Below, one piece after another: positions 42,953 through 51,482 of a stretch of 64,000 nt of DNA (within the stretch, counting starts at the first letter, position 1; each line of letters starts with the position of its first letter). The DNA is taken from contig QHVB01000025.1 in assembly GCA_003222195.1 (NCBI GenBank), positions 372,001 through 436,000 on the forward strand, in the 5' to 3' direction. Below the pieces are notes generated by a model that did not search any database, had not been told where the DNA came from, and worked only from the letters and a program-made list of their open reading frames with translations. The stretch is from Gemmatimonadota bacterium. GTDB lineage: Bacteria; Gemmatimonadota; Gemmatimonadetes; Gemmatimonadales; GWC2-71-9. Position numbers and translations under genes: made by a program.

Positions 42953-43170
42953 GCGGTGTGCCCCTTGATGTACGGAATCAAGGCCAGCTGCCGGGCGCGC
43001 TTGATCGCCGTCGCGAGCTGCCGCTGGTGGCGCGCACACATCCCCGACAGGCGGCTCGGCAGAATCTTCCCGCGCTCGGTGAGAAAGCGGGCCAACGTCC
43101 GGTCGTCCTTGTAGTCCAGCACGCGCGCGCCGGACTCGCACACGGGACAGGTCTTGGCTGGGCGTCTCAC
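42949..43170 (-). CDS. rpsR: 30S ribosomal protein S18
   Basis: A 73-aa protein with the S18 core [18 protein letters not shown] and [20 protein letters not shown]. Cysteines in CPVC and CARH make it the zinc-binding (C+) form. GTG start overlaps the rpsF stop by 4 nt and has GAGGAGGAA upstream. Confidence 0.95.
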   Translation of the reverse strand: MRRPAKTCPVCESGARVLDYKDDRTLARFLTERGKILPSRLSGMCARHQRQLATAIKRARQLALIPYIKGHTA

Positions 43171-43529
43171 GCTTCCTCCTCCTCGAGCTCGTCTTCTTCA
43201 GGGGCGACGACCGCCGCGACCACCGGCTTCGGCTGCTCCCGCGACGCCTCGACGCACATGTACCGCAGCACACCTTCGTCGAGCTTCACCGCGCGCTCGT
43301 ATTCGGGCAACAGATCGCCCGTCGCCTGAAACTCGGCGACGACGTAGTAGCCGGTGTCTTTCTTCTTGATCTTGTACGCCATCGTGCGCTTGCCCCAATG
43401 GGACACGTTCGACAGCGTGCCTTTGCCGTCCTTGGTCAGAAGGGCGTGAAAGCGATTGAGTTTTTCGGTGATTGCCGGCTCGTCCAAGGCGCTATCAAAA
43501 ATGTAGACCGTCTCGTACCGACGATTCAT
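43167..43529 (-). CDS. rpsF: 30S ribosomal protein S6
   Basis: A 120-aa protein: [40 protein letters not shown] and [11 protein letters not shown] are S6 hallmarks; the C-terminus is an acidic Glu-rich tail, common in S6. Strong AGGGAGGTG before the ATG. It is first in its ribosomal block; the 156-nt leader region upstream is the largest untranslated space on this strand and may be regulatory. Confidence 0.95.
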   Translation of the reverse strand: MNRRYETVYIFDSALDEPAITEKLNRFHALLTKDGKGTLSNVSHWGKRTMAYKIKKKDTGYYVVAEFQATGDLLPEYERAVKLDEGVLRYMCVEASREQPKPVVAAVVAPEEDELEEEEA

Positions 43530-43685
43530 GCCACCTCCCTTTGGTCATAGGTGACCCGGTGCGGTGGAAGGCACCGAGTAGGGGATATGTTTGCGCGGCG
43601 AAAGATCGTCACGGAGAGGCATCAAGCGCAAGGATGCGGGGCTGCCAGCCGCGGCGTCCTCTGGCCTGGTGGAGATCTGGACGCG
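43530..43685 (-). promoter_or_regulatory. rpsF leader region with hairpin (possible S6:S18 control element)
   Basis: No gene is seen in this gap between ychF and rpsF. In the transcript a 6-bp stem (CGGTGC, 43571-43576, with GCACCG, 43557-43562) has a CTTCCACC loop and lies just before the rpsF ribosome binding site. Autoregulatory S6:S18 leader motifs occupy this position in many bacteria. No confident promoter was found. Confidence 0.3.
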
Positions 43686-44789
43686 CTAGACGTTGAAGCG
43701 GAATAACAGAATGTCGCCGTCCTTCACCGGGTAGTCGCGTCCTTCACTTCTGACGAGACCTTGTTCGCGGGCAGCCTTGTAGCTGCCCGCTTTCACAAAT
43801 TCCGGAAATCCCACGGTTTCGGCGCGGATGAAGCCGCGCTGGAAATCGGAGTGGATCTCGCCCGCCGCATCGTACGCCGTTGCTCCGCGATGCATGGTCC
43901 AGGCGCGCACTTCATTCTCTCCGACGGTAAAGAAGGTTTGAAGGCCGAGCAGCCGGTAGCCGGCGTGAATCAGGCGGTCGAGCCCCGGCTCTGTGACGCC
44001 CGCGCTCGCGAGATACTCGCGGCGTTCCTCCCCGGCCAGCTCGCCGAGCTCGGCTTCGAATTTGGCGGAGAAGGCGACGATCTCCGCTTCTTCGTGATGG
44101 CTCTGCACGGCGGCTCGGAGCTTGTCGATCCATTTGCCGCCACCGGAGGCGAGGTCGTCCTCGTTCACGTTGGCCGCGTAGAGGATCGGCTTGGCGGTGA
44201 GCAAGCCGAGCGTGCGGAGGAACTTGATGGCGTCGGCGTTTTCACCCGCTTCACGCGCGCCGCGGCCGCCATTCAACTCCGCGACGACGCGCTCGAGCAA
44301 GACGAGCTCCTGCTGTGCCTCCTTGTCGCCGGCGCGCGCCGACTTGCGCGTCTTCTCGAGCCGCCGCTCGACGACCGCGAGGTCGGCCAGCGCGAGCTCG
44401 CTCGTGATGACGTCATGGTCGCGCACGGGGTCGACCGGACCCATCACGTGGACCACGTCGGGATCCTCGAAGCAGCGAATCACGTGCACGACGGCGTCGA
44501 CTTCGCGAATGTGCGACAGGAACTGATTACCGAGTCCTTCGCCCTGCGAGGCGCCCTTCACGAGGCCCGCGATGTCGACGAACTCGACGACGGCCGGAAT
44601 CTTTTTTTTGGGCTTGACCACCTCGTTCAGCTTGTCGAGCCGCGGATCGGGAACCTCGACCACCCCCACGTTCGGCTCCACGGTGCAGAACGGATAGTTC
44701 TCCGCGGCGGCCGCTTTCGAGGATGTCAGCGCGTTGAAGAGTGTCGATTTCCCGACATTGGGAAGGCCAACGATTCCGAGACGGAGCAT
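43686..44789 (-). CDS. ychF: ribosome-binding ATPase YchF/OLA1
   Basis: Obg-family P-loop protein (367 aa) that prefers ATP: Walker [12 protein letters not shown], switch motifs TVEPNVGVV and [20 protein letters not shown], and the non-canonical G4-type NVNEDD; C-terminal TGS domain with [14 protein letters not shown] and [14 protein letters not shown] run of eight A residues (44602-44609 on the minus strand) encodes Lys-Lys in KPKKKIPA, unusual in this GC-rich DNA. ATG overlaps the pth stop by one base. Confidence 0.96.
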   Translation of the reverse strand: MLRLGIVGLPNVGKSTLFNALTSSKAAAAENYPFCTVEPNVGVVEVPDPRLDKLNEVVKPKKKIPAVVEFVDIAGLVKGASQGEGLGNQFLSHIREVDAVVHVIRCFEDPDVVHVMGPVDPVRDHDVITSELALADLAVVERRLEKTRKSARAGDKEAQQELVLLERVVAELNGGRGAREAGENADAIKFLRTLGLLTAKPILYAANVNEDDLASGGGKWIDKLRAAVQSHHEEAEIVAFSAKFEAELGELAGEERREYLASAGVTEPGLDRLIHAGYRLLGLQTFFTVGENEVRAWTMHRGATAYDAAGEIHSDFQRGFIRAETVGFPEFVKAGSYKAAREQGLVRSEGRDYPVKDGDILLFRFNV

Positions 44790-45322
44790 CAGCTCTTAAG
44801 CCACTTCTCGACCGCCTCGATCATCTGCGGCAGGAGGGATTCGACCTGCTCGCGCTCTTCCGGCTCAAAGGGATTGAGGACGTAGTCGGCCCAGTCACCG
44901 ACTCCTTCCGGAAGCGGGCCCACCCCGATGCGGAGCCGCGCGTACTGCTGCGATTGCAAGGCGCCCTCGATGCTCTTGAGCCCATTGTGCCCGCCCGCCG
45001 ACCCCTCGGTCCGAACCCGGAACGTGCCGAGGGGGATTTGGAAATCGTCAACGAGGATGAGCAAATCGCGCGCGGGATCGAACGTGGGCTCGGCGCGCAG
45101 CGATGCGAGCGCCGTGCCGCTGCGGTTCATGAACGTCGTGGGCTTGAGAACGCGGACGGGAACGCCCAGGGCACTGCCTTCCGTCGCGCGTGCGCGCTCC
45201 GCGCGACGGAAGGGCGGGAGCTGCCAATGTTCGGCGACGGCGTCGGCGAGGAGAAAGCCGGCATTGTGGCGCGTCGCCGCGTATTCCGGACCCGGATTGC
45301 CCAGGCCGACGACGGCGCGCAG
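44789..45322 (-). CDS. pth: peptidyl-tRNA hydrolase with putative CTG start
   Basis: Recycles peptidyl-tRNA (177 aa). From a CTG at 45322-45320, 3 nt after the rplY stop, the frame gives RAVVGLGNPGPEYAATRHN, the conserved N-terminus, with catalytic Asn9 and His19; other key residues are in TTFMNRSG, VDDFQIPLG and GGHNGLKSIEG. No ATG, GTG or TTG exists between the rplY TAG and GLGNPG; the first ATG (45130) would remove the catalytic His. So a CTG start, coupled to rplY and served by AAGGA in its 3' end, is required unless a base is misread. Confidence 0.9.
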   Translation of the reverse strand: MRAVVGLGNPGPEYAATRHNAGFLLADAVAEHWQLPPFRRAERARATEGSALGVPVRVLKPTTFMNRSGTALASLRAEPTFDPARDLLILVDDFQIPLGTFRVRTEGSAGGHNGLKSIEGALQSQQYARLRIGVGPLPEGVGDWADYVLNPFEPEEREQVESLLPQMIEAVEKWLKS

Positions 45323-45325
45323 AAA

Positions 45326-46057
45326 CTACTCTTCCTTCTTGCCCTTGGGCTTCTCCTCCGCTTTCGGAGCAGCTTTCGCCTCGGGTGCCGCCGCCGCCCC
45401 TTCGACTTCCTCGCCTTCCTCGCCCTCGCGAACCTTGCGGATGAGCTCGGGCTCGGCGACTTCGGTCGGGGCCTCGGCCGCCGGCGCGGCCACTTCTTCG
45501 GCGCGCGGCGGGACGACGGTCGCGATCGTCAGATCGGCGCCGGTCAGGATGACGGCGTTCGGGATCGTCAGGTCACGCGTGTGCAGCGAGTCCCCGATCT
45601 TCAGCGCGGTGACGTCGAGCTCGACGCGGTCGGGAATGTGCTCGGGGAGCACTTCGATTTCGACTTCGCGGGTCACCTGATCGAGCACGCCGCCCGCGTT
45701 CCGCACGCCGTCGGGTGTGCCGACGAGGTGCACCGGAACCTTCAGCGTGACCTTCTCGTCCGCCTGGATCTCGTAGAAATCGACATGGATGATGTCGGGG
45801 CGGAGCGGGTGACGCTGGATCTCGCGAATCAGGGCGCGCGCCTTCTTGCCGTCGACGGTGAGGTCGATCAGCGTGCTCTCGGGTTCGATGCCCATGAGCG
45901 CCTTCTCGAGCGCGAGCGCGTCCACCATCAGGGGCTGGGTCGCGCGGCCGTGGCCGTAGATCACGGCCGGAATCTGTTTCTGGAAGCGCGCCTGCCGCGC
46001 CGCGCCCTTGCCTGTTTTCTCCCGCGCCGTCGCGGAGAGACTCACCGTTTGTGCCAT
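45326..46057 (-). CDS. rplY: 50S ribosomal protein L25/general stress protein Ctc
   Basis: A 243-aa long-form L25 (CTC type): N-terminal 5S-rRNA-binding domain with LSATAREKTGKGAARQAR, IPAVIYGHG and RHPLRPDIIHVDFYEI, C-terminal TL5 domain with VPVHLVGTPDGV and VTREVEIEVLPEHIPD, and a Glu/Ala/Lys-rich tail of ~60 residues. AAAGGA is 7 nt before the ATG. It lies between prs and pth, the usual order. Confidence 0.94.
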   Translation of the reverse strand: MAQTVSLSATAREKTGKGAARQARFQKQIPAVIYGHGRATQPLMVDALALEKALMGIEPESTLIDLTVDGKKARALIREIQRHPLRPDIIHVDFYEIQADEKVTLKVPVHLVGTPDGVRNAGGVLDQVTREVEIEVLPEHIPDRVELDVTALKIGDSLHTRDLTIPNAVILTGADLTIATVVPPRAEEVAAPAAEAPTEVAEPELIRKVREGEEGEEVEGAAAAPEAKAAPKAEEKPKGKKEE

Positions 46058-46072
46058 ACGTCAGTCCTTTAT

Positions 46073-46100
46073 CGTGCGTCGTGCGTCGTTCGTCGTGCGT
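46073..46100. repeat. four-unit 7-mer tandem repeat between prs and rplY
   Basis: Plus strand carries four 7-nt units, CGTGCGT, CGTGCGT, CGTTCGT, CGTGCGT, starting 16 nt upstream of the rplY ATG and ending at the prs stop. It fills nearly the whole 42-nt spacer. Confidence 0.8.
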
Positions 46101-47053
46101 CAGTCGAACAGGGAACTCACCGACTGGTTCGAATGCTCATACCCGATCGCTTTGGCCATCAGACTCGCGATCGACAACACCTTCAGTTTTTCAAAGATCC
46201 GCTCGTCCGGAATGCGGATCGTGTTCGTCACCGTCACCTCTTCGATCGGCGCGGCGCGCAGCCGCTCGACCGCCGGGCCGGACAACAGCGCATGCGTCGC
46301 GAACGCAAAGATGCGCCGCGCGCCCAGCCGCTTCAGCGCCGCCGCCGCCTCGGAGATCGTCCCCGCGGTGTCGATCATGTCGTCGGGGATGAGGCAGTCC
46401 TTGTCCTCGACTTCTCCGACGACGTTCACGACTTCGGCGATATTCGCCGAGGGCCGCCGCTTGTCGATGATCGCGAGCGACGCGTCCAGCCGCTTGGCGA
46501 AGCCGCGGGCCATCTTGGCCGATCCGACGTCCGGCGCGACGATCACCGGCTGGTACAACTGCTTCGTCCGGTAGTGGCTCACGAACGCCGGAGCCGCGTA
46601 CAGGTGATCCACCGGAATGTCGAAGAACCCCTGCACCTGATGGGAATGAAAGTCCATTCCCAGCACGCGGTCCGCCCCGGCGTGCGTGATCAGATTGGCC
46701 ACGAGCTTGGCGCTGATCGCGACGCGCGGCTGGTCTTTCCGGTCCTGGCGCGCGTAGCCGAAGTACGGGAGCACCGCCGTGATGCGGGCCGCGCTCGCGC
46801 GCCGCGCCGCGTCGATCAGGAGCAGCAGCTCCATGTAGTTTTCCGCCGGCGGGTTCGTGGGCTGGATGATGAAGACATCCCGGCCACGCACGTTCTCGTC
46901 GATCTTGACGAAGATCTCGCCGTCGGCAAACCGCCGCATCGTCACCGCACACAGCGGCTGCCCCAAATGCTGGGCCATCTCCTCGGCGAGGGGCCGATTG
47001 GCCGTGCCGGCGAGGAGCAGCAATTGGCTGCGTGACAACGACAAGTCCCGCAT
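46100..47053 (-). CDS. prs: ribose-phosphate pyrophosphokinase
   Basis: Makes PRPP from ribose-5-phosphate and ATP (317 aa). Motifs: DVFIIQPTNPPAENYMELLL, VLPYFGYARQDRKDQPR (flexible catalytic loop context), GADRVLGMDFHSHQVQGFFD and PRPP-binding IPDDMIDTAGTISEA. The ATG at 47053 gives the normal N-terminus and follows a good promoter by 10 nt; a longer upstream frame is not supported. It heads the prs-rplY-pth-ychF operon. Confidence 0.95.
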   Translation of the reverse strand: MRDLSLSRSQLLLLAGTANRPLAEEMAQHLGQPLCAVTMRRFADGEIFVKIDENVRGRDVFIIQPTNPPAENYMELLLLIDAARRASAARITAVLPYFGYARQDRKDQPRVAISAKLVANLITHAGADRVLGMDFHSHQVQGFFDIPVDHLYAAPAFVSHYRTKQLYQPVIVAPDVGSAKMARGFAKRLDASLAIIDKRRPSANIAEVVNVVGEVEDKDCLIPDDMIDTAGTISEAAAALKRLGARRIFAFATHALLSGPAVERLRAAPIEEVTVTNTIRIPDERIFEKLKVLSIASLMAKAIGYEHSNQSVSSLFD

Positions 47054-47063
47054 CGGGCCCCGG

Positions 47064-47092
47064 AAAGTAGTCGGCAAAGCGCGTGTCGCCAA
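47064..47092 (-). promoter_or_regulatory. prs operon promoter
   Basis: Minus strand: TTGGCG (47087-47092), 17-bp spacer, TACTTT (47064-47069). The ATG at 47053 is 10 nt downstream of the -10 box, so the leader is only a few bases. No ribosome binding site is present. Confidence 0.6.
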
Positions 47093-47096
47093 GGCC

Positions 47097-47124
47097 TTAC
47101 CCCCGCGGCCGTATCCGATAAGTT
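47097..47124 (+). promoter_or_regulatory. promoter of the Ser/Thr kinase gene, leaderless
   Basis: TTACCC (47097-47102), 16-bp spacer, TAAGTT (47119-47124), then 7 nt and the GTG at 47132. Back-to-back with the prs promoter: only 4 bp separate the two -35 boxes, so one bound factor could affect both. Confidence 0.5.
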
Positions 47125-47131
47125 AGACCCG

Positions 47132-50100
47132 GTGGACGACCTCCACTCCCGCCTCGCGGATGGCCTCGGCGGTCGCTACACGCTCGAGCGCGAGCTCGGC
47201 CGCGGCGGCATGTCGATCGTCTATCTGGCGATCGACCACCGCAATCAACGCCGTGTCGCCCTCAAGGTGCTCCGGCCCGAGCTCGCCCAGTCGCTCGGAC
47301 CCGAACGCTTCCTGCGCGAGATCAAGGTCGCCGCCGGCCTCACGCACCCCCACATCCTGCCCCTATTCGACTCTGGTGTCGCGGGTGGTTTGCTGTTTTA
47401 CACGATGCCCTACGTCGAGGGCGAGACGCTGCGCCATCGCCTGATCCGCCAGCGGCGCCTGCCGGTCGCCGAAGCCGTGACGATCGCGCGCGACGTCGCC
47501 GATGCGTTGTCCTACGCGCACACGCAGAACATCGTGCACCGCGACATCAAGCCCGAGAACATCCTGCTCGAAGCCGGACACCCCGTCGTCAGCGACTTCG
47601 GGATCGCGCGCGCGATCAGCGTCGCCGACGCGTCCCGCATGACGGGCACCGGCATCGTCGTCGGGACCGTGGACTACATGAGTCCCGAGCAGGCGAGCGG
47701 CGAGGAAGTCGACGGGCGCAGCGACATCTACAGCCTGGGATGCGTCCTCTACGAGATGCTCATCGGGCGCACGCCCCTCCCGGGCGGCACGTCCACTGGG
47801 GAGACGCGGTCGGTCTCACAGGAGCGGCGGGAGATTCCGCTCGAGGTCGAGTATGCGATCGAGGTCGCGCTCGCGAAGCTCCCGAGCGAGCGGTTCGGGA
47901 CGGCGACCGAGTTTGCGGAGGCACTGGGCCCGAAAGACACGACCGCTTCTCCGCGACGAGGGTTTCTGCACGCAGCCCGTCGCTGGGCGGCGGGGGCGGT
48001 CGTGCTGGCGGGGCTGGCAACGATGGGCGTCATCGTGCTCCCCCGACTGGCTGCGGCAAAGTTGGACGCTTCGCTCTATGTGGTCGTGCCATTCGGGCAT
48101 CGGGGCGGCGCCGCCCCGGCACTGGTCAACGGCGATCAATGCGAGCTGCTGCTGTCGCAGGCGTTCGAGCGCTGGTCGGATGTGCGCCTGGCGGACCCCC
48201 TCCGAGTGCACGACGCACGCATGCGCCGCGGTGAGCAGGCAATGACGCTCGACGAAGCGAGAAGGCTCGCCCGCGACGTGGGTGCAGGCATGCTCGTCTG
48301 GGGCGATGTGTCCGCGGTGGGCGACTCCATTCAGGTTACCGCGGCACTGTACGACCTGCGGCGCGGGGGCAAGACGGTCCGCGATTACACCGTGCGCATT
48401 CACAAGGATGGAAAGCAGCTCGAGGCGAAATTCCGCGAGCTCGCCGATTCGATTCTGCTCGGCGGAGTCAATGCCGAGCGCCTGAGGCCGGACATCATCG
48501 GCACGGACGTGCTGGCAGCCTTCTATGCGTATGCCGAGGGCCGAGACGCGCTGGCGCGCTGGGATCTGCCCGCCGCCGAGCGGGCCTTTCATCAGGCGTT
48601 GGAGGATGATCCCACCTATGCGCAGGCGAATCTATGGCTTGCCCACACGCAGATGTGGGCCGACGAACTGCCTGTCGACTGGCAGGCGAGCACCGCGCGG
48701 GCGCTAACCAATCCGGAAAAACTGGGCGCGTCCGATCTCGCGCTCGCACACGCGCTGTCGGCGCTCGCGGCCGGGCGCTTCTCGGACGCCTGCGATCGGT
48801 ATCGCGAGATCATCGCCCGCCAGCAGAATGATTTCGTCGGGTGGTTCGGGTTGGGCGAGTGCCAGCGGCGCGACAAGCTCGTGGAGCCCGACCCGTCGAG
48901 CCCGTCACAGTGGCGGTTCCGTTCGAGCTACCGCTCCGCCGCCGCGGCGTATCGCCGCGCGCTCGAGCTGGTTCCAGCAGCTCATCGCGCCTTCACGGGA
49001 ATCGCGATTCAGCGCCTGCTCCACCTGTTCTACGCCGAGTCCTATCTCTACCGGTCTGGCTTCGCTCCGCGCGGCGATACGCTTCGCTTCGGCGCGTTTC
49101 CTTCGATCGATCACGATACGTTGGCATTCGTTCCTTGGCCTGTTGGCGATCTCTTCACTGCGAAGCCCGGCTCACATCCGTCTACAATGTCGGCGGCGGT
49201 CGCGCAGAACCGCGACGAGCTTCGCGGTCTGATCACGAAGTGGATCGCGGCCTTCCCCGCCAGTGCGGATGCGTACGAGGCGCTGTCGCTCGTGCTCGAG
49301 ACGACGGGGGAGCTGGACCTGGGGCCCATCGACCGATCGTCGCTGGCGGCCATACGTCGTGCCAGAGAGCTCACCCATGATCGCGAGCAGGCGCTGCGCG
49401 CCGCGATATCCGAGACTCGCCTGCTCTTCAAACTCGAGCGCTTCGCTCAGGCCACCGCAATCGCCGACTCCGTGCTGGCAGCCGCAGGGACCGAGCCCAG
49501 CGCGGTCGCGTCCCGGGGCGTGACGGGACTCGCATTACTCACGGGGCACGTCTACCGGGCGGCGCAGCTGCTGCAACGAGCGGCTCCGCTCGATACGCCG
49601 ATGACGTGGGATGGATTCGAAGTGGCGGACGCGCCCTTGCCCGTCAAGCAGGCGGGGCTCGAGCTCATGGCATATGCAGCGCTCGGCCAGCCCGCCGAGA
49701 GCCTGCGAGCCACCAAGCTCCGGGTTGAGCAGCGGGTGCGAAGCTGGGCAGGTCCGATGAATCGGGAACGCCTGCGGCTCGCTGTATTGGCTGTGCCGAT
49801 GACGCTCGCGTACGAGACGATCGGAGTGAGCGACGTGCATCGGCGAGACGCCGGGGGCAATTCCGTCCTTGGGATGCAGTGGGCCATCGCGCACGGCGAC
49901 ACCGCTGCGGCGCGAGCCGAGCTCGTCCGCCAGGCGGGACTGCGGACGCGCGCGCGCGCGGGCGATGTGGCCATCAACGGCACGTACGGCGAAGCTCGTG
50001 TATTGTTGGCGTTGCACGATACCGGCGCTGCAGTCGCTGCGCTTGATCTCTCATTGCAGGCGTTGCCGACGCTGGGAACGTACTTGCTTGAACAGCCGGA

Positions 50101-50281
50101 ACAGGTGGGGTGCGCGATCCGCGCGATGGCGCTGCGGGCCGAGTTAGCGGCGCGCGCGGGTGATCGTGCACTCGCCGCACGTTGGGGCAATGCAGTCAGC
50201 ACCTTGTGGGGAAACGCCGATGCGCCACTGGCGCCGGTCGTCCAGCGGATGCGGGCCCTAGCCGCGTCCCATCGCAACTAA
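47132..50281 (+). CDS. membrane Ser/Thr protein kinase with CsgG-like and TPR sensor region
   Basis: A 1049-aa bacterial Hanks-type kinase. Kinase domain (about 15-270): ELGRGGMSIVYLA glycine loop, Lys45 in VALKVL, VHRDIKPENIL with catalytic Asp138, SDFGIARA with Asp155, and GTVDYMSPEQASG. One membrane helix (about 285-306) follows. The outer part begins with a CsgG/FlgO-like segment (LYVVVPFGHRGG, RLARDVGAGMLVWGDVSAVG) and continues as TPR-like helices to the end. No PASTA repeats. The PP2C phosphatase at 60402 could be an opposing enzyme. Start GTG without Shine-Dalgarno sequence. Confidence 0.93.
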   Translation: MDDLHSRLADGLGGRYTLERELGRGGMSIVYLAIDHRNQRRVALKVLRPELAQSLGPERFLREIKVAAGLTHPHILPLFDSGVAGGLLFYTMPYVEGETLRHRLIRQRRLPVAEAVTIARDVADALSYAHTQNIVHRDIKPENILLEAGHPVVSDFGIARAISVADASRMTGTGIVVGTVDYMSPEQASGEEVDGRSDIYSLGCVLYEMLIGRTPLPGGTSTGETRSVSQERREIPLEVEYAIEVALAKLPSERFGTATEFAEALGPKDTTASPRRGFLHAARRWAAGAVVLAGLATMGVIVLPRLAAAKLDASLYVVVPFGHRGGAAPALVNGDQCELLLSQAFERWSDVRLADPLRVHDARMRRGEQAMTLDEARRLARDVGAGMLVWGDVSAVGDSIQVTAALYDLRRGGKTVRDYTVRIHKDGKQLEAKFRELADSILLGGVNAERLRPDIIGTDVLAAFYAYAEGRDALARWDLPAAERAFHQALEDDPTYAQANLWLAHTQMWADELPVDWQASTARALTNPEKLGASDLALAHALSALAAGRFSDACDRYREIIARQQNDFVGWFGLGECQRRDKLVEPDPSSPSQWRFRSSYRSAAAAYRRALELVPAAHRAFTGIAIQRLLHLFYAESYLYRSGFAPRGDTLRFGAFPSIDHDTLAFVPWPVGDLFTAKPGSHPSTMSAAVAQNRDELRGLITKWIAAFPASADAYEALSLVLETTGELDLGPIDRSSLAAIRRARELTHDREQALRAAISETRLLFKLERFAQATAIADSVLAAAGTEPSAVASRGVTGLALLTGHVYRAAQLLQRAAPLDTPMTWDGFEVADAPLPVKQAGLELMAYAALGQPAESLRATKLRVEQRVRSWAGPMNRERLRLAVLAVPMTLAYETIGVSDVHRRDAGGNSVLGMQWAIAHGDTAAARAELVRQAGLRTRARAGDVAINGTYGEARVLLALHDTGAAVAALDLSLQALPTLGTYLLEQPEQVGCAIRAMALRAELAARAGDRALAARWGNAVSTLWGNADAPLAPVVQRMRALAASHRN

Positions 50282-50291
50282 GGAGCGCCCT

Positions 50292-50879
50292 ATGCCGACA
50301 CAACTCTTTTCATTCGTTCTCACGTGTCTGATGCTGTCCGCATGCGGCACGGCCCCGGCGCCAGGAAATCTGTCCGCGGCTGTCACGCAGACGCAGACGC
50401 CACGATTTCCTGAAATACCGCCACCGGGCGAGTTCGACACCATCCCTGAGCACGGGGACTTCCGCAGGCTGATGGTCGGGCCGCTCTGTCCCGATCGATG
50501 CCGGCCAGGTCCGCTGGCGTGGATCCAGCCGCGCGCGTCTGCGGCAACGTGGGGACGAGCTCGCCGTGAATCAGGAGAGGTCATCGCACGGATGATCAGC
50601 TCCGGCGCCTATCCGAAGTTCAATCTGCAAGATCGGGGCGCGGGCAGGGCGGATACGGTCTATTGGGCGGTCATGAAAGTTGGCGACTCCCTGGTGTCGA
50701 TATTTCGTTCCACCACACCTCGGACGCCGGATAAAATCGCGAGAACGGAAGTCATTGAGCACGGAGAAGGGTTCTTCCGCGGAGTAGCGTCGGCTCGCTG
50801 GGTCTGGAGTGATCAGGACGACATGGCCTGGGGGACGTGTGACGGTGGAGCGTGCTGCAAGAGCCCTGGGCGGCAGTAA
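50292..50879 (+). CDS. hypothetical lipoprotein
   Basis: A 195-aa protein with lipoprotein signal QLFSFVLTCLMLSAC (lipobox LSAC) and no recognised domain. The mature part begins with a Thr/Pro-rich linker and carries paired cysteines (CPDRC; TCDGGACC near the C-terminus), possibly disulfide-bonded. AAGGAG is 6 nt before the ATG and the gene starts 10 nt after the kinase stop, so the two are probably co-transcribed. Confidence 0.72.
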   Translation: MPTQLFSFVLTCLMLSACGTAPAPGNLSAAVTQTQTPRFPEIPPPGEFDTIPEHGDFRRLMVGPLCPDRCRPGPLAWIQPRASAATWGRARRESGEVIARMISSGAYPKFNLQDRGAGRADTVYWAVMKVGDSLVSIFRSTTPRTPDKIARTEVIEHGEGFFRGVASARWVWSDQDDMAWGTCDGGACCKSPGRQ

Positions 50880-50957
50880 CGCACCGAGCGTAATCAAGGT
50901 CTCAACAGGCCGGCTTATTCGGACGTATCAGCACGTACCCCAAAACGGAGCTTGCCC

Positions 50958-51446
50958 ATGCGTCGCTTTGCGCCTGTTGCGATCCTCTCCTTCATGCTCG
51001 CGATGCCTCTGGTCGCGCAATCACCACAGGGCCAGGCCGCCCCGGCCGGTCCGGGAATGGGCCGGTTCCAACCGCCGCCCGATCATTGGATGACGATCGA
51101 CTCACTCAACCAGGCCCTCGGCCTGAGTGCCGATCAGCGCACGAAAGTCACGCCCGCCTACACCGCATTGAATGGCGTGATGAAGGATGCCGCCGCGCGA
51201 CGCCAAGCCATCCGGCAGCAAATGCAGGCATCCGGCTCCACATTCACACCCGGTCAGGAGCCTACACCCGCGCAGCGCGCCAAGTTCGACAGCCTGCGCA
51301 CGGAAATGGAAGCGTTTCAGGCTGAAGCCGATCAGTGGTACGCCGCCATCCGCAATAATCTGACCGCGGCCCAGCAGGTGAAGTTCGACTCATTGCCCAA
51401 GCCCCGCGTCATGGGGCGCATGGGAGGCGGACCGCCCCGCCAGTAG
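50958..51446 (+). CDS. small exported Spy/LTXXQ-like protein
   Basis: A 162-aa periplasmic protein: signal peptide RRFAPVAILSFMLAMPLVAQ, then helical, Gln/Ala-rich sequence with two LTxxQ-like motifs (LGLSADQRTKV and LTAAQQVKFDSL), as in CpxP/Spy chaperones. CGGAG is 7 nt before the ATG. It has no cysteines and ends in a Gly/Pro-rich tail. Chaperone activity is inference from the motif. Confidence 0.65.
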   Translation: MRRFAPVAILSFMLAMPLVAQSPQGQAAPAGPGMGRFQPPPDHWMTIDSLNQALGLSADQRTKVTPAYTALNGVMKDAAARRQAIRQQMQASGSTFTPGQEPTPAQRAKFDSLRTEMEAFQAEADQWYAAIRNNLTAAQQVKFDSLPKPRVMGRMGGGPPRQ

Positions 51447-51482
51447 CTATCGTTCCGGACCACTCTCATCGGATCCGAAACG

